Shown: positions 1 to 5,632, numbered from the stretch's first letter. The stretch is DNA of 6,571 nt from DATKWV01 sp035529405 (GCA_035529405.1 DATKWV010000167.1:1-6571); one strand, 5' to 3'. Notes: generated from the sequence alone by a model not told the origin. A program made the numbers and translations.

Positions 1-2
1 AC

Positions 3-221
3 ACGCAGATTTATCAAGGCTGGTGGGGTGAGGTTCCAAAAGGAAGCACTTCAAAATATAATCATTTTGCCATACATGAGTGGACAAAACTCGGAGAAGG
101 TGATAATCTATATCAGGCATTGTTGTATGCTATCGATGAAACAGATTGGATTCCTAATGGTCCTCATGACAATTTTAGATTAATGGGCCAAGGTGATATT
201 ACTGATCTTAAGGTTGAATAA
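3..221 (+). CDS. 3' end of an unrecognised protein (partial)
   Basis: The third forward frame is open from the window edge to a TAA at 219-221, giving the last 72 residues of a protein whose start lies outside the window. I do not recognise the family. The fragment is rich in Trp and other aromatics (GWWGEVPKG near its start, HEWTKLGEGDNLYQAL in the middle, DETDWIPNGPHDNF near the end) and acidic, with no membrane segment, so it reads as a soluble or exported globular C-terminus. It is treated as coding because this frame stays open while the other two hit stops, and because a lipoprotein gene with a good ribosome binding site follows after only 14 bases, which suggests co-transcription. Base composition is AT-richer than in the operon downstream. 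A C-terminal domain of a large secreted or RHS-like protein is possible but unproven. Confidence 0.6.
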   Translation, partial: TQIYQGWWGEVPKGSTSKYNHFAIHEWTKLGEGDNLYQALLYAIDETDWIPNGPHDNFRLMGQGDITDLKVE

Positions 222-223
222 AT

Positions 224-227
224 GGAG
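224..227 (+). promoter_or_regulatory. Ribosome binding site GGAG
   Basis: GGAG lies eight bases before the ATG at 236. It decides between this start and the short in-frame-closed ATG at 222, which would give only five codons. Confidence 0.6.
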
Positions 228-235
228 AATGACCT

Positions 236-892
236 ATGAGAAATATTGTGATTATAAATCTCGTTGCACTACTTGGAATTACAGGCTGTGCAGAAAATAA
301 CCGGTGTGTCTCATCAGGCGAAAGCATAGAGTGTCAAAGATTGAGAGTTCTATGGGAGCGTGCTGGAGAAGAAAATCCCCAGATAATTATCCCTGAGACA
401 GCAAATGAATCTGGCGATGAGATGATGTGGCAAGAACTGGGAGAAATGGTCTTTTCAGCCGTAGGTTGTTGTTTTTGCAAGCCCCATCCTTTAGCAAAAG
501 AGTGGACGGAATGTAACCGGCTGGAATGTATTTGGGAATATCTTGAAAAAGAAAATATTCAGAGGATCGCTTTTTATGAAAATGTTATGGATGAGGACAC
601 AAGCAAGCCGAAAGATTGGCACAGCTTGTGGGCTGAGATTGTCGAGCCGGAAAGAATAAGAGAGACCATCAAACTTTTTTGTAAAGCAATGAAAATGGGA
701 AAAGACAAATTTGCTAACGAGGAACTTGTTTTAGGTCATTACGATAGGATGCAAATAACGACGGATAAGCACAAGTTTATTATACCCGTCAGCTGCGGTA
801 GCCGTCAGAGCAAGGTAATTTGTGGTATCGGCTGGACATCTTATGAGTTACGAGGGCAACTAAAAGAATGGGGATTTTCTGAATGCAAATAA
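236..892 (+). CDS. Putative lipoprotein of unknown function with internal repeat
   Basis: This 218-residue protein is of unrecognised family. Residues 1-18 form a lipoprotein signal peptide: a short n-region with Arg2, a hydrophobic stretch from 4 to 15, and the lipobox ITGC with the lipidated Cys18. It should therefore be anchored in a membrane facing the periplasm. The mature part is Cys-rich (24, 33, 78, 79, 81, 93, 98, 149, 187, 196, 217), including CCFC at 78-81. A degenerate repeat is visible: residues 32-51 (ECQRLRVLWERAGEENPQII) align with 92-111 (ECNRLECIWEYLEKENIQRI) at 10 of 20 identities. Each is followed about 13-16 residues later by a W-x-x-L segment (65-68 and 128-131). The start is supported by GGAG at 224-227, eight bases before the ATG. 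It follows the upstream partial gene by 14 bases. AT-rich composition sets it apart from the galE operon. A structural or partner-binding role is possible. Confidence 0.75.
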   Translation: MRNIVIINLVALLGITGCAENNRCVSSGESIECQRLRVLWERAGEENPQIIIPETANESGDEMMWQELGEMVFSAVGCCFCKPHPLAKEWTECNRLECIWEYLEKENIQRIAFYENVMDEDTSKPKDWHSLWAEIVEPERIRETIKLFCKAMKMGKDKFANEELVLGHYDRMQITTDKHKFIIPVSCGSRQSKVICGIGWTSYELRGQLKEWGFSECK

Positions 893-909
893 GTTAATAT
901 TTAGATTCT

Positions 910-960
910 AGGAGGGTCGGTGAGGATTCACTTGGGTTTGGATAACTGAACAGACCCCCT
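910..960. repeat. Imperfect inverted repeat, possible structured RNA or weak terminator
   Basis: AGGAGGGTC at 910-918 pairs with GACCCCCT at 953-960: eight base pairs, five or more of them G-C, with A913 bulged. The 34-base loop can itself form a small hairpin (GTGA 920-923 with TCAC 928-931). It lies 17 bases after the lipoprotein stop. No T-run follows, so it is not a classical intrinsic terminator. A transcript-end structure or a site for a protein are alternatives. Confidence 0.35.
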
Positions 961-1009
961 GAAACGGCAAACCGCAAAATCATGTCTCTGTTTTGTCTCC
1001 AATGATGCT

Positions 1010-1046
1010 AAATTTAGTAAATCGTAGGAACATCAAACCTAAATTT
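1010..1046. repeat. 8-bp AT-rich inverted repeat
   Basis: AAATTTAG at 1010-1017 is the exact reverse complement of CTAAATTT at 1039-1046, separated by 21 bases. The arms are AT-rich, so chance is a real possibility. It lies about 80 bases upstream of the promoter at 1122-1150, a position where an upstream regulator could bind. Confidence 0.25.
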
Positions 1047-1121
1047 CCTGCCTAAAAACAAGGATTTTAAAAATTTTCAGCAAAAATAGTCTATAAAAGA
1101 TTTTGTCCGAACAATTGGTTG

Positions 1122-1150
1122 TTGAGTTTCAGGCAGAGCGCAGATATAAT
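1122..1150 (+). promoter_or_regulatory. Sigma-70-type promoter for the lipoprotein-galE-ROK operon
   Basis: The -35 box is TTGAGT (1122-1127), four of six to consensus with the key TTGA. The spacer is exactly 17 bases and the -10 box is a perfect TATAAT (1145-1150). Transcription would start near 1157. This is downstream of the TTG codon at 1103 that gives the longest reading frame, so translation probably begins at ATG 1163 or 1193. No other clear promoter is seen before the kinases, so the site likely serves all four genes. Confidence 0.6.
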
Positions 1151-1192
1151 CAGCCGGCGTTGATGCTAAATGTAAAACAACCGCACTTTGAA

Positions 1193-1783
1193 ATGGACAT
1201 AATAGAATCATTAATTTTGGTAGGCTGTGCATCGTTGCTGTTTTTCGCCGGCTGTGCCGAACAGCAGCAGGCAGTCGAGCTTTGTGTCCCGTCGGGAAAC
1301 GAGGCCCTTCTGATGCAGACAGCAGAAGGTGTTCTGACCGAACTTCATTTTACCATTGACAAAGTTGACGTGGAACGAGGTTTGCTCAGGACCCGGCCTT
1401 TGGCCGGCGCACAGTTCTTCGAATTCTGGCGCAAAGACAATGTCGGGGCATTTAATTCTATGGAAGCGAACCTGCACAGTATCCGCAGAACCGTGGAATT
1501 GACCGTCAATCAGGCGCCCGACAAACAGTCCGGACAATTATGCGTGGACTGCAATGTCATAACCGAAAGACTCAGCATCCCCCAGCGGCGATTCAGCGAC
1601 ACCTCCCCGATAACCGAGATGTTCTCTCAAAACCGCTTAACCGTACATGAGCTTGAATTTGAAGAAAACCGCAAAAGAGCTGTCACCTGGCTGCCCTTAG
1701 GCAATGACACGGAGTTGGGTTTTAAGATATTGGCCCGGCTGAAAAACAGGTTCACACAGGCCCAAAAGGATAAGAGGCTATGA
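1193..1783 (+). CDS. Putative lipoprotein, first gene of the galE operon
   Basis: From ATG 1193 the product has 196 residues. Residues 7-20 are hydrophobic and end in FAGC with the likely lipidated Cys21; a second lipobox-like LVGC sits at 9-12 but lacks room for a hydrophobic core. The n-region (MDIIES) has no positive charge, which is unusual. The start is uncertain: ATG 1163 would add Lys but make a long signal, and the frame opens at TTG 1103 upstream of the predicted promoter. No Shine-Dalgarno precedes any of them. The mature protein has an alpha-then-beta pattern around 38-68 (AEGVLTELHFTIDKVD, then RGLLRTRP), a shape recalling the helix-grip domains of small envelope lipoproteins such as BamC; this is a resemblance only. 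It then has QFFEFWRKDN at 74-83. The gene ends in an ATGA overlap with galE, implying translational coupling. Function unknown. Confidence 0.75.
   Translation: MDIIESLILVGCASLLFFAGCAEQQQAVELCVPSGNEALLMQTAEGVLTELHFTIDKVDVERGLLRTRPLAGAQFFEFWRKDNVGAFNSMEANLHSIRRTVELTVNQAPDKQSGQLCVDCNVITERLSIPQRRFSDTSPITEMFSQNRLTVHELEFEENRKRAVTWLPLGNDTELGFKILARLKNRFTQAQKDKRL
1766..1770 (+). promoter_or_regulatory. Ribosome binding site AAGGA for galE
   Basis: AAGGA lies nine bases before the galE ATG, inside the last codons of the lipoprotein gene. The same AAGGA at the same nine-base spacing precedes the second ROK kinase (3796-3800), which supports both starts. Confidence 0.6.
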
Positions 1784-2763
1784 GCATACTGGTTGCCGGC
1801 GGCGCCGGCTATATAGGCAGCAATATGGCAGCCGTATTGGCCAACGAGGGTTTTGAGCCGGTTGTTTTCGACAATCTAAGTAAAGGCCACAGGTCGGCCA
1901 TTGGCGATGCCGTCTTTGTTGAAGGTGATTTGGCCGACTATGACCTCTTGCTGAAAACTCTCAAAGAATACAGGGTCGAAGCCGTAATGCACTTTGCTGC
2001 CCTGATTGAAGTGGCTGAATCCGTCCGCGAACCCCTGAAATACTTTCGCAATAATGTCTGCAACACTGCGAACCTGCTGTCAGCCATGGAATCGGCAGGG
2101 GTGGATAAATTTGTCTTCAGCAGCAGTGCCGCCGTGTACGGCATGCCCGAACAACCTGCTGTAACCGAAGACTGGCCCAAGGAACCAATCACGCCGTACG
2201 GCGAAACCAAGTGGGCCATCGAAAAAATGTGCCGCTATCAAAGTCTTGCGCAAAGGCTGCGTTATGCCGCCTTAAGGTACTTTAACGCCTGCGGAGCCGG
2301 CAACAACTGCCGGCTTGGCGAAGACCACAGACCCGAATCACATCTTATTCCCCTGGCAATCCAAACGGCTATGGGCAAGCGCGACCAAATCAAAATCTAC
2401 GGTACCGATTACCCTACACCGGACGGCACCTGTGTGCGCGATTACATACATATCGAGGATTTGTGCAGGGCGCACCTGCTGGCACTGAAAAAATTAGATA
2501 CCAGCAGAGAAGTCATCTATAATCTGGGCAACGGCAAAGGCTATTCGGTCAAGGAGGTAATTGAAGCGGTGAAGAAGGTCTCGGGCAAAGACTTCCGGGT
2601 CATCGCCGCCGAACGCAGGGCAGGAGACGCCCCCATACTGGTCGCAGATGCCGCAAGAGCCGTTAGAGAGCTGAACTGGCAGCCGCAGTTTTCGGACCTG
2701 GAGGAAATAATCTCTACCGCCTGGCAGTGGCACAACCAGTATCCCAACGGCTATGGCGGTTAA
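1780..2763 (+). CDS. galE: UDP-glucose 4-epimerase
   Basis: GalE interconverts UDP-glucose and UDP-galactose in the cytoplasm using tightly bound NAD. The 327-residue length fits the family (about 325-340). Visible signatures of the extended short-chain dehydrogenase fold are the Rossmann motif GGAGYIGS (7-14), acidic Asp31 followed by NLSKGH, GDLAD (49-53), FAALIEVAES (72-81), the SSSAAVYG strand (114-121) with the catalytic Ser, and the catalytic pair in YGETK (Tyr140, Lys144). Further on come RYFNACGA, the RDYIHIEDL segment typical of GalE, and YNLGNGKGYS. Nothing is missing. The start overlaps the upstream lipoprotein stop by four bases, with AAGGA nine bases ahead. With two sugar kinases downstream it probably supplies nucleotide sugars for glycan synthesis or handles galactose entry. 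A UDP-GlcNAc 4-epimerase activity cannot be excluded from sequence alone. Confidence 0.92.
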   Translation: MSILVAGGAGYIGSNMAAVLANEGFEPVVFDNLSKGHRSAIGDAVFVEGDLADYDLLLKTLKEYRVEAVMHFAALIEVAESVREPLKYFRNNVCNTANLLSAMESAGVDKFVFSSSAAVYGMPEQPAVTEDWPKEPITPYGETKWAIEKMCRYQSLAQRLRYAALRYFNACGAGNNCRLGEDHRPESHLIPLAIQTAMGKRDQIKIYGTDYPTPDGTCVRDYIHIEDLCRAHLLALKKLDTSREVIYNLGNGKGYSVKEVIEAVKKVSGKDFRVIAAERRAGDAPILVADAARAVRELNWQPQFSDLEEIISTAWQWHNQYPNGYGG

Positions 2764-2823
2764 AGTGCTGATGCCGTTGCCTCCCGGCTCTGCCGAAAAA
2801 ACTTCCGGATAATACAAAGCAAT

Positions 2824-2828
2824 GGGAG
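2824..2828 (+). promoter_or_regulatory. Ribosome binding site GGGAG deciding the first ROK start
   Basis: GGGAG is three bases from ATG 2832 but nine bases from ATG 2838. The nine-base spacing is the workable one, so 2838 is preferred. Alignment to the second kinase agrees: with 2838 as codon 1 every motif falls at the same residue number in both proteins. Confidence 0.6.
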
Positions 2829-2837
2829 TAGATGATA

Positions 2838-3803
2838 ATGAATGATGTTTTTGTGGGAATCGACCTTGGTGCAACCAATATCAAAATCGGCTGTTTCGAT
2901 TCGGATTTGAAATTACTCGGCAAGACATCCGTACCGGCAAATGAAAACATCAGGCCTTCGGACGCGGTCGAGGAAATTGGTTCGGCAACCGAAGAGTTCC
3001 TGGGCAAAAAACAGATATGTTCCGATGCGATTAGAGCCGTTGGTGTAGGCTCAACGGGCCAGTTCGACCTTTCCAGAGGTTTTATGCTCAGCAACCCGAA
3101 CCTGAAGTTATTTCAGAATGTGCCTCTGGCGGATATGTTGAGCAGGCGGTTCGGCAGGCCGGTCGTGCTCGAAAACGACGGCAACGCAGCCTGTTACGGC
3201 GAATATGCCCTGGGAGCCGGCAAAGGTCTTGACAATATGGTCTTTTTCACCCTCGGAACCGGCATAGGCAGCGGCATCATATTAGACGGAAAGCTCGTTC
3301 ACGGCGCAGCCGATAACGCCGCTGAGCTTGGACACATGATAATATATCCTGACGGCCGAAAGTGCGGCTGCGGCCAGAAAGGCTGTGTGGAAGCATACGC
3401 ATCCGCCAGCTCTACCGCAAGAAGGGCAGCAGAGGCTGTAAAGTCGGCGCCGCAATCAACCCTCAAAAAAGTCCTGGACGAAAAAGGCTCTATCACCTGT
3501 AAAGATGTCTTCGACCACGCCAGAGCAGGAGACGACCTTGCCAAAGAAATAACCGACGGCACCGTCAGGGCTTTGGCAATTTTGTGTGTAAACATGCTGC
3601 ACACCACCGAACCGGCCCGGATAATCTTTTCCGGCGGAATGATTGCCGCAGGCCCGATGCTGCTTGACCGCATAAAATACTTCTTCGATGAGCAGATTTG
3701 GACATTGAAAAAGGAGGCGGTGGAAATCTGTTTTGCCACGCTCGGCGAAGACGCCGGTATTATCGGTGCTGCGGCACTGGCTAAGCAGCAGCTTAAAGGA
3801 TAA
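2838..3803 (+). CDS. ROK-family sugar kinase, copy 1 (glucokinase-like)
   Basis: This 321-residue cytosolic kinase would phosphorylate a hexose, probably glucose or an N-acetylhexosamine, with ATP. From start 2838 the motifs are: phosphate loop DLGATNIK (9-16), sugar-contact region SNPN (85-88), catalytic base Asp114 in ENDGNAA, second phosphate loop TLGTGIGSG (138-146), ExGH (163-166), zinc-binding CxCGxxGCxE (Cys176, Cys178, Cys183, Glu185), and SGGMIAAG. The set is complete for a ROK kinase and no N-terminal helix-turn-helix is present, so it is not a ROK repressor. It differs from its neighbour and the usual family pattern at several sites: GSTGQFD (Thr73) where SPG is normal, NDGN instead of NDAN, and GIGSG instead of GIGGG. 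A 74-base gap without a clear promoter separates it from galE. The exact sugar cannot be read from sequence. An ATG at 2832 is the alternative start. Confidence 0.9.
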   Translation: MNDVFVGIDLGATNIKIGCFDSDLKLLGKTSVPANENIRPSDAVEEIGSATEEFLGKKQICSDAIRAVGVGSTGQFDLSRGFMLSNPNLKLFQNVPLADMLSRRFGRPVVLENDGNAACYGEYALGAGKGLDNMVFFTLGTGIGSGIILDGKLVHGAADNAAELGHMIIYPDGRKCGCGQKGCVEAYASASSTARRAAEAVKSAPQSTLKKVLDEKGSITCKDVFDHARAGDDLAKEITDGTVRALAILCVNMLHTTEPARIIFSGGMIAAGPMLLDRIKYFFDEQIWTLKKEAVEICFATLGEDAGIIGAAALAKQQLKG

Positions 3804-3809
3804 GTAAAA

Positions 3810-4784
3810 ATGGAACGAATATTTTTAAGCATTGATTTAGGCGGCACGAACATCAAGGCCGGCTGTCTCGACGCCAATCTCAAGCTCATTTGCAAGACAG
3901 CGGCACCTACCGATGCGGACCTGGGCCCGGACGCCGTCATTGACAGAATCACCGATACTGCCGCAAAATTACTATCCGAGAACGGTCTGACGATGGAGTC
4001 TGTTGAAGCAGCCGGCATAGGCTCACCCGGGACATTGAATATAGCAGAGGGTATGGTCATATCGGCGCCTAATTTCCCGAAATTCAGGAACATTCCGTTG
4101 CGGGATATGCTCAGCCGACGTCTTTCAAAGCCTGTGGTTTTCGAAAACGATGCCAATGCCGCCTGCTGGGCCGAATACCGTGCCGGCGCCGGCAAAGGCG
4201 TCAATGATATGCTCTTTCTGACCTTGGGCACGGGAATAGGCGGGGGCATTATAAGTAACGGCGAGCTTGTTCACGGTTATTTTGACAACGCCGCTGAGTT
4301 CGGACACATAATCATACAAAAGGACGGCAGAGGCTGTGTGTGCGGCCAGCAGGGCTGTGTCGAAGCATACTCATCCGCTGCCGCAACAGCCAAAAGGGCC
4401 GGCGAGGCACTGCAGGCAGGTGCAAAATCGAGCCTGCGAAAAATCTTTGAAACCGATGGCTGTGTTACCTGCAAGGATGTCTTCGAACACTGTGCACAGG
4501 GTGACCGGCTGGCGACCAATATTGTCGATGGCACCTGCAGTGCGCTGGGGCTTTTATGCGTTAATCTGCTGCACATTACCGGCCCGCAGCGAATCGTATT
4601 TGCCGGCGGAATGATTGCCGCAGGCCAAATTCTGCAGGACAAAATAAAGTATTACTTCGAACAATACATCTGGCATTTGAAACCCGAACCGGTGGAAATT
4701 TGTCTGGCAAGTCTTGGTGAGGATGCCGGCATCATCGGCACAGCCGCCCTTGCCCTGCACGCCAAACAGCAGGGAAAGCTCTAA
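3810..4784 (+). CDS. ROK-family sugar kinase, copy 2 (glucokinase-like)
   Basis: This 324-residue ROK kinase is a paralogue of the preceding gene, from which it is separated by six bases. AAGGA sits nine bases before the ATG, inside the end of copy 1. Motifs match the family more closely than copy 1 does: DLGGTNIK (9-16), GIGSPGTLN (69-77), SAPNFPKF (85-92), catalytic Asp114 in ENDANAA, TLGTGIGGG (138-146), ExGH at 163-166, zinc ligands His166, Cys176, Cys178, Cys183, then Glu185, and AGGMIAAG. The two proteins align without gaps to about residue 315; I count 78 identities in the 130 aligned residues after 185, about 60 percent. A tandem duplication is the simplest origin. The expected reaction is ATP-dependent 6-phosphorylation of glucose or a related sugar, and the two copies may differ in substrate. 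The stop overlaps that of the convergent minus-strand gene by four bases. Confidence 0.92.
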   Translation: MERIFLSIDLGGTNIKAGCLDANLKLICKTAAPTDADLGPDAVIDRITDTAAKLLSENGLTMESVEAAGIGSPGTLNIAEGMVISAPNFPKFRNIPLRDMLSRRLSKPVVFENDANAACWAEYRAGAGKGVNDMLFLTLGTGIGGGIISNGELVHGYFDNAAEFGHIIIQKDGRGCVCGQQGCVEAYSSAAATAKRAGEALQAGAKSSLRKIFETDGCVTCKDVFEHCAQGDRLATNIVDGTCSALGLLCVNLLHITGPQRIVFAGGMIAAGQILQDKIKYYFEQYIWHLKPEPVEICLASLGEDAGIIGTAALALHAKQQGKL

Positions 4785-5536
4785 ATTTTACCCGCCGTCC
4801 AGTTGACCATATTGGCCAAAAACCGGGCATACCAGTTGCCGACCTCAATCGCGTTTGCCCCCGGCGCCTGCGCATTTACCCTGCTGCATCCCCAGTCAAC
4901 CAGCCCGCCCACCCAATGCGGCGCCACATCCGTTGCAAAGGCCGTTACCCGCCCCTTTCCATAAGAGCCGATAACCAGCAAAGGCTGCGCCTCATTGGCC
5001 GGCACAAAACTGAATGTTTCCGACTGCCTGCAGGCCTGGAACATACGGGCGCACAGTATCACAGCCGCACCGCCCTTTGCCGTAACCCGATTAAAGCCGC
5101 CAATCCCCGGCGGTGCATTATCGAAAGGCAGAGAATTGACTATCGGATGGTCGCCTGTTTTTTCAATCAGGCAAGGCCCAAAACAGTTCACCCTGTCGTC
5201 TTCCGAAGCCATAATAACCGGCAGAACCTCTTTTAGAGCTGTGTCGGTATATTCGCGATTTGCGCCGGTGAATGATTCCCACCCGCCAATCATCAAAAGA
5301 CCCATTCCTGCGTTTACTCGTTCAGCGAGCGACTCAAGCTGCCCGCCGGAGAAATTGCCCGCGGGGTAATCACTGATTATAACCGCTGTACAATCATCAG
5401 ATAACAGACCGTCTCTGAATTTGTCATCACTGGCCAGATAGTCAAACTCGATTCCATAGAAACTCATCACCCCCGCCAGATATGACCCAGCCGCCTGCAG
5501 GGCCGTATCGCCTAAATACAACACAGCTTCATTCAT
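4781..5536 (-). CDS. ThuA/GATase1-like protein without catalytic cysteine (putative glutamine amidotransferase family)
   Basis: The 251-residue product resembles the family named putative glutamine amidotransferase (Pfam GATase1_like, PF07090 from memory). Its start YLGDTALQAAGSYLAGVM (7-24) is typical, followed by FDYLASDDKF (31-40), a VIISDYP strand (52-58), LLMIGGWESFTG (80-91) and GKGRVTAFATDVAPHW (193-208). In true class I amidotransferases the nucleophile elbow carries Cys (GxCxG); here the corresponding GGWESF has Trp86, so glutamine hydrolysis is unlikely. No signal peptide is present, so a cytosolic role is expected. A sugar- or metabolite-binding role is plausible because related ThuA-like proteins occur beside sugar genes. 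It has its own promoter (5543-5570) that places transcription start at or next to the ATG, and there is no Shine-Dalgarno. It converges on the ROK operon and diverges from the phosphofructokinase. Confidence 0.8.
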   Translation of the reverse strand: MNEAVLYLGDTALQAAGSYLAGVMSFYGIEFDYLASDDKFRDGLLSDDCTAVIISDYPAGNFSGGQLESLAERVNAGMGLLMIGGWESFTGANREYTDTALKEVLPVIMASEDDRVNCFGPCLIEKTGDHPIVNSLPFDNAPPGIGGFNRVTAKGGAAVILCARMFQACRQSETFSFVPANEAQPLLVIGSYGKGRVTAFATDVAPHWVGGLVDWGCSRVNAQAPGANAIEVGNWYARFLANMVNWTAGKI

Positions 5537-5542
5537 GGCCGA

Positions 5543-5570
5543 ATTATAGCCGCTTTAATCGCCGACTCAA
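5543..5570 (-). promoter_or_regulatory. Promoter of the GATase1-like gene, predicting a leaderless mRNA
   Basis: Read on the minus strand, TTGAGT (5570-5565) is followed after 16 bases by a perfect TATAAT (5548-5543). Seven bases after the -10 box comes the A of the ATG at 5536, which is the normal distance to a transcription start. The mRNA would then begin at the start codon. The -35 hexamer is identical to that of the promoter at 1122. Confidence 0.6.
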
Positions 5571-5603
5571 GGATGTTATAGACCCGCCTGCTTACAAAAA
5601 AAT

Positions 5604-5632
5604 TGGACATACCTTTTTTGAGGTGATAGAAT
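5604..5632 (+). promoter_or_regulatory. Promoter of the phosphofructokinase gene
   Basis: TGGACA (5604-5609, five of six to consensus) is followed after 17 bases by TAGAAT (5627-5632, five of six). TGA directly before it forms an extended -10. Transcription would start near 5639, leaving a leader of about 38 bases. The -35 box sits in the loop of a 7-bp inverted repeat, CAAAAAA (5595-5601) and TTTTTTG (5614-5620). The promoter lies back to back with that of the minus-strand gene, 33 bases between the two -35 boxes. Confidence 0.6.

Larger units (their letters stand above)
893..1121. other. AT-rich gene-free stretch between two transcription units
   Basis: No convincing gene is visible on either strand between the stop at 892 and the promoter at 1122; the gene-free stretch really extends to the ATG at 1193. 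It holds an imperfect stem at 910-960, an 8-bp inverted repeat at 1010-1046 and one copy of the 11-bp word TGATGCTAAAT (1003-1013), which recurs at 1161-1171. Positions 1021-1100 are the most AT-rich in the window. The TTG-initiated extension of the next gene into 1103 looks like noncoding leader. Confidence 0.6.

Noticed and set aside
1092..1097. TATAAA as a -10 box upstream of TTG 1103
   Set aside because: There is no -35-like hexamer 16-18 bases upstream, and the TTGAGT/TATAAT pair at 1122-1150 is far better.
1114..1242. LVGC as the lipidation site of the operon's lipoprotein
   Set aside because: It leaves too short a hydrophobic core before the Cys when starting at ATG 1193; FAGC nine residues later fits the signal length better.
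2777..2813. Possible promoter between galE and the first ROK kinase (TTGCCT and GATAAT)
   Set aside because: The spacer would be 25 bases and no acceptable -35 lies 16-18 bases before GATAAT, so read-through from the operon promoter is preferred.
3299..4249. Long minus-strand open frame (316 codons) antisense to both ROK genes
   Set aside because: It covers the end of one clear kinase and the start of the next, is Ala/Ser/Pro-rich without domain motifs, and mirrors the codon pattern of the sense genes.
4772..4794. Small hairpin GGG-AAA with TTT-ACCC at the convergent junction
   Set aside because: Only six base pairs with a bulge and no adequate T-run; too weak to call a terminator.
4916..5369. 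Two plus-strand open frames opposite the GATase1-like gene
   Set aside because: No ribosome binding sites or recognisable motifs; the minus-strand frame has a family signature, a promoter and full length.
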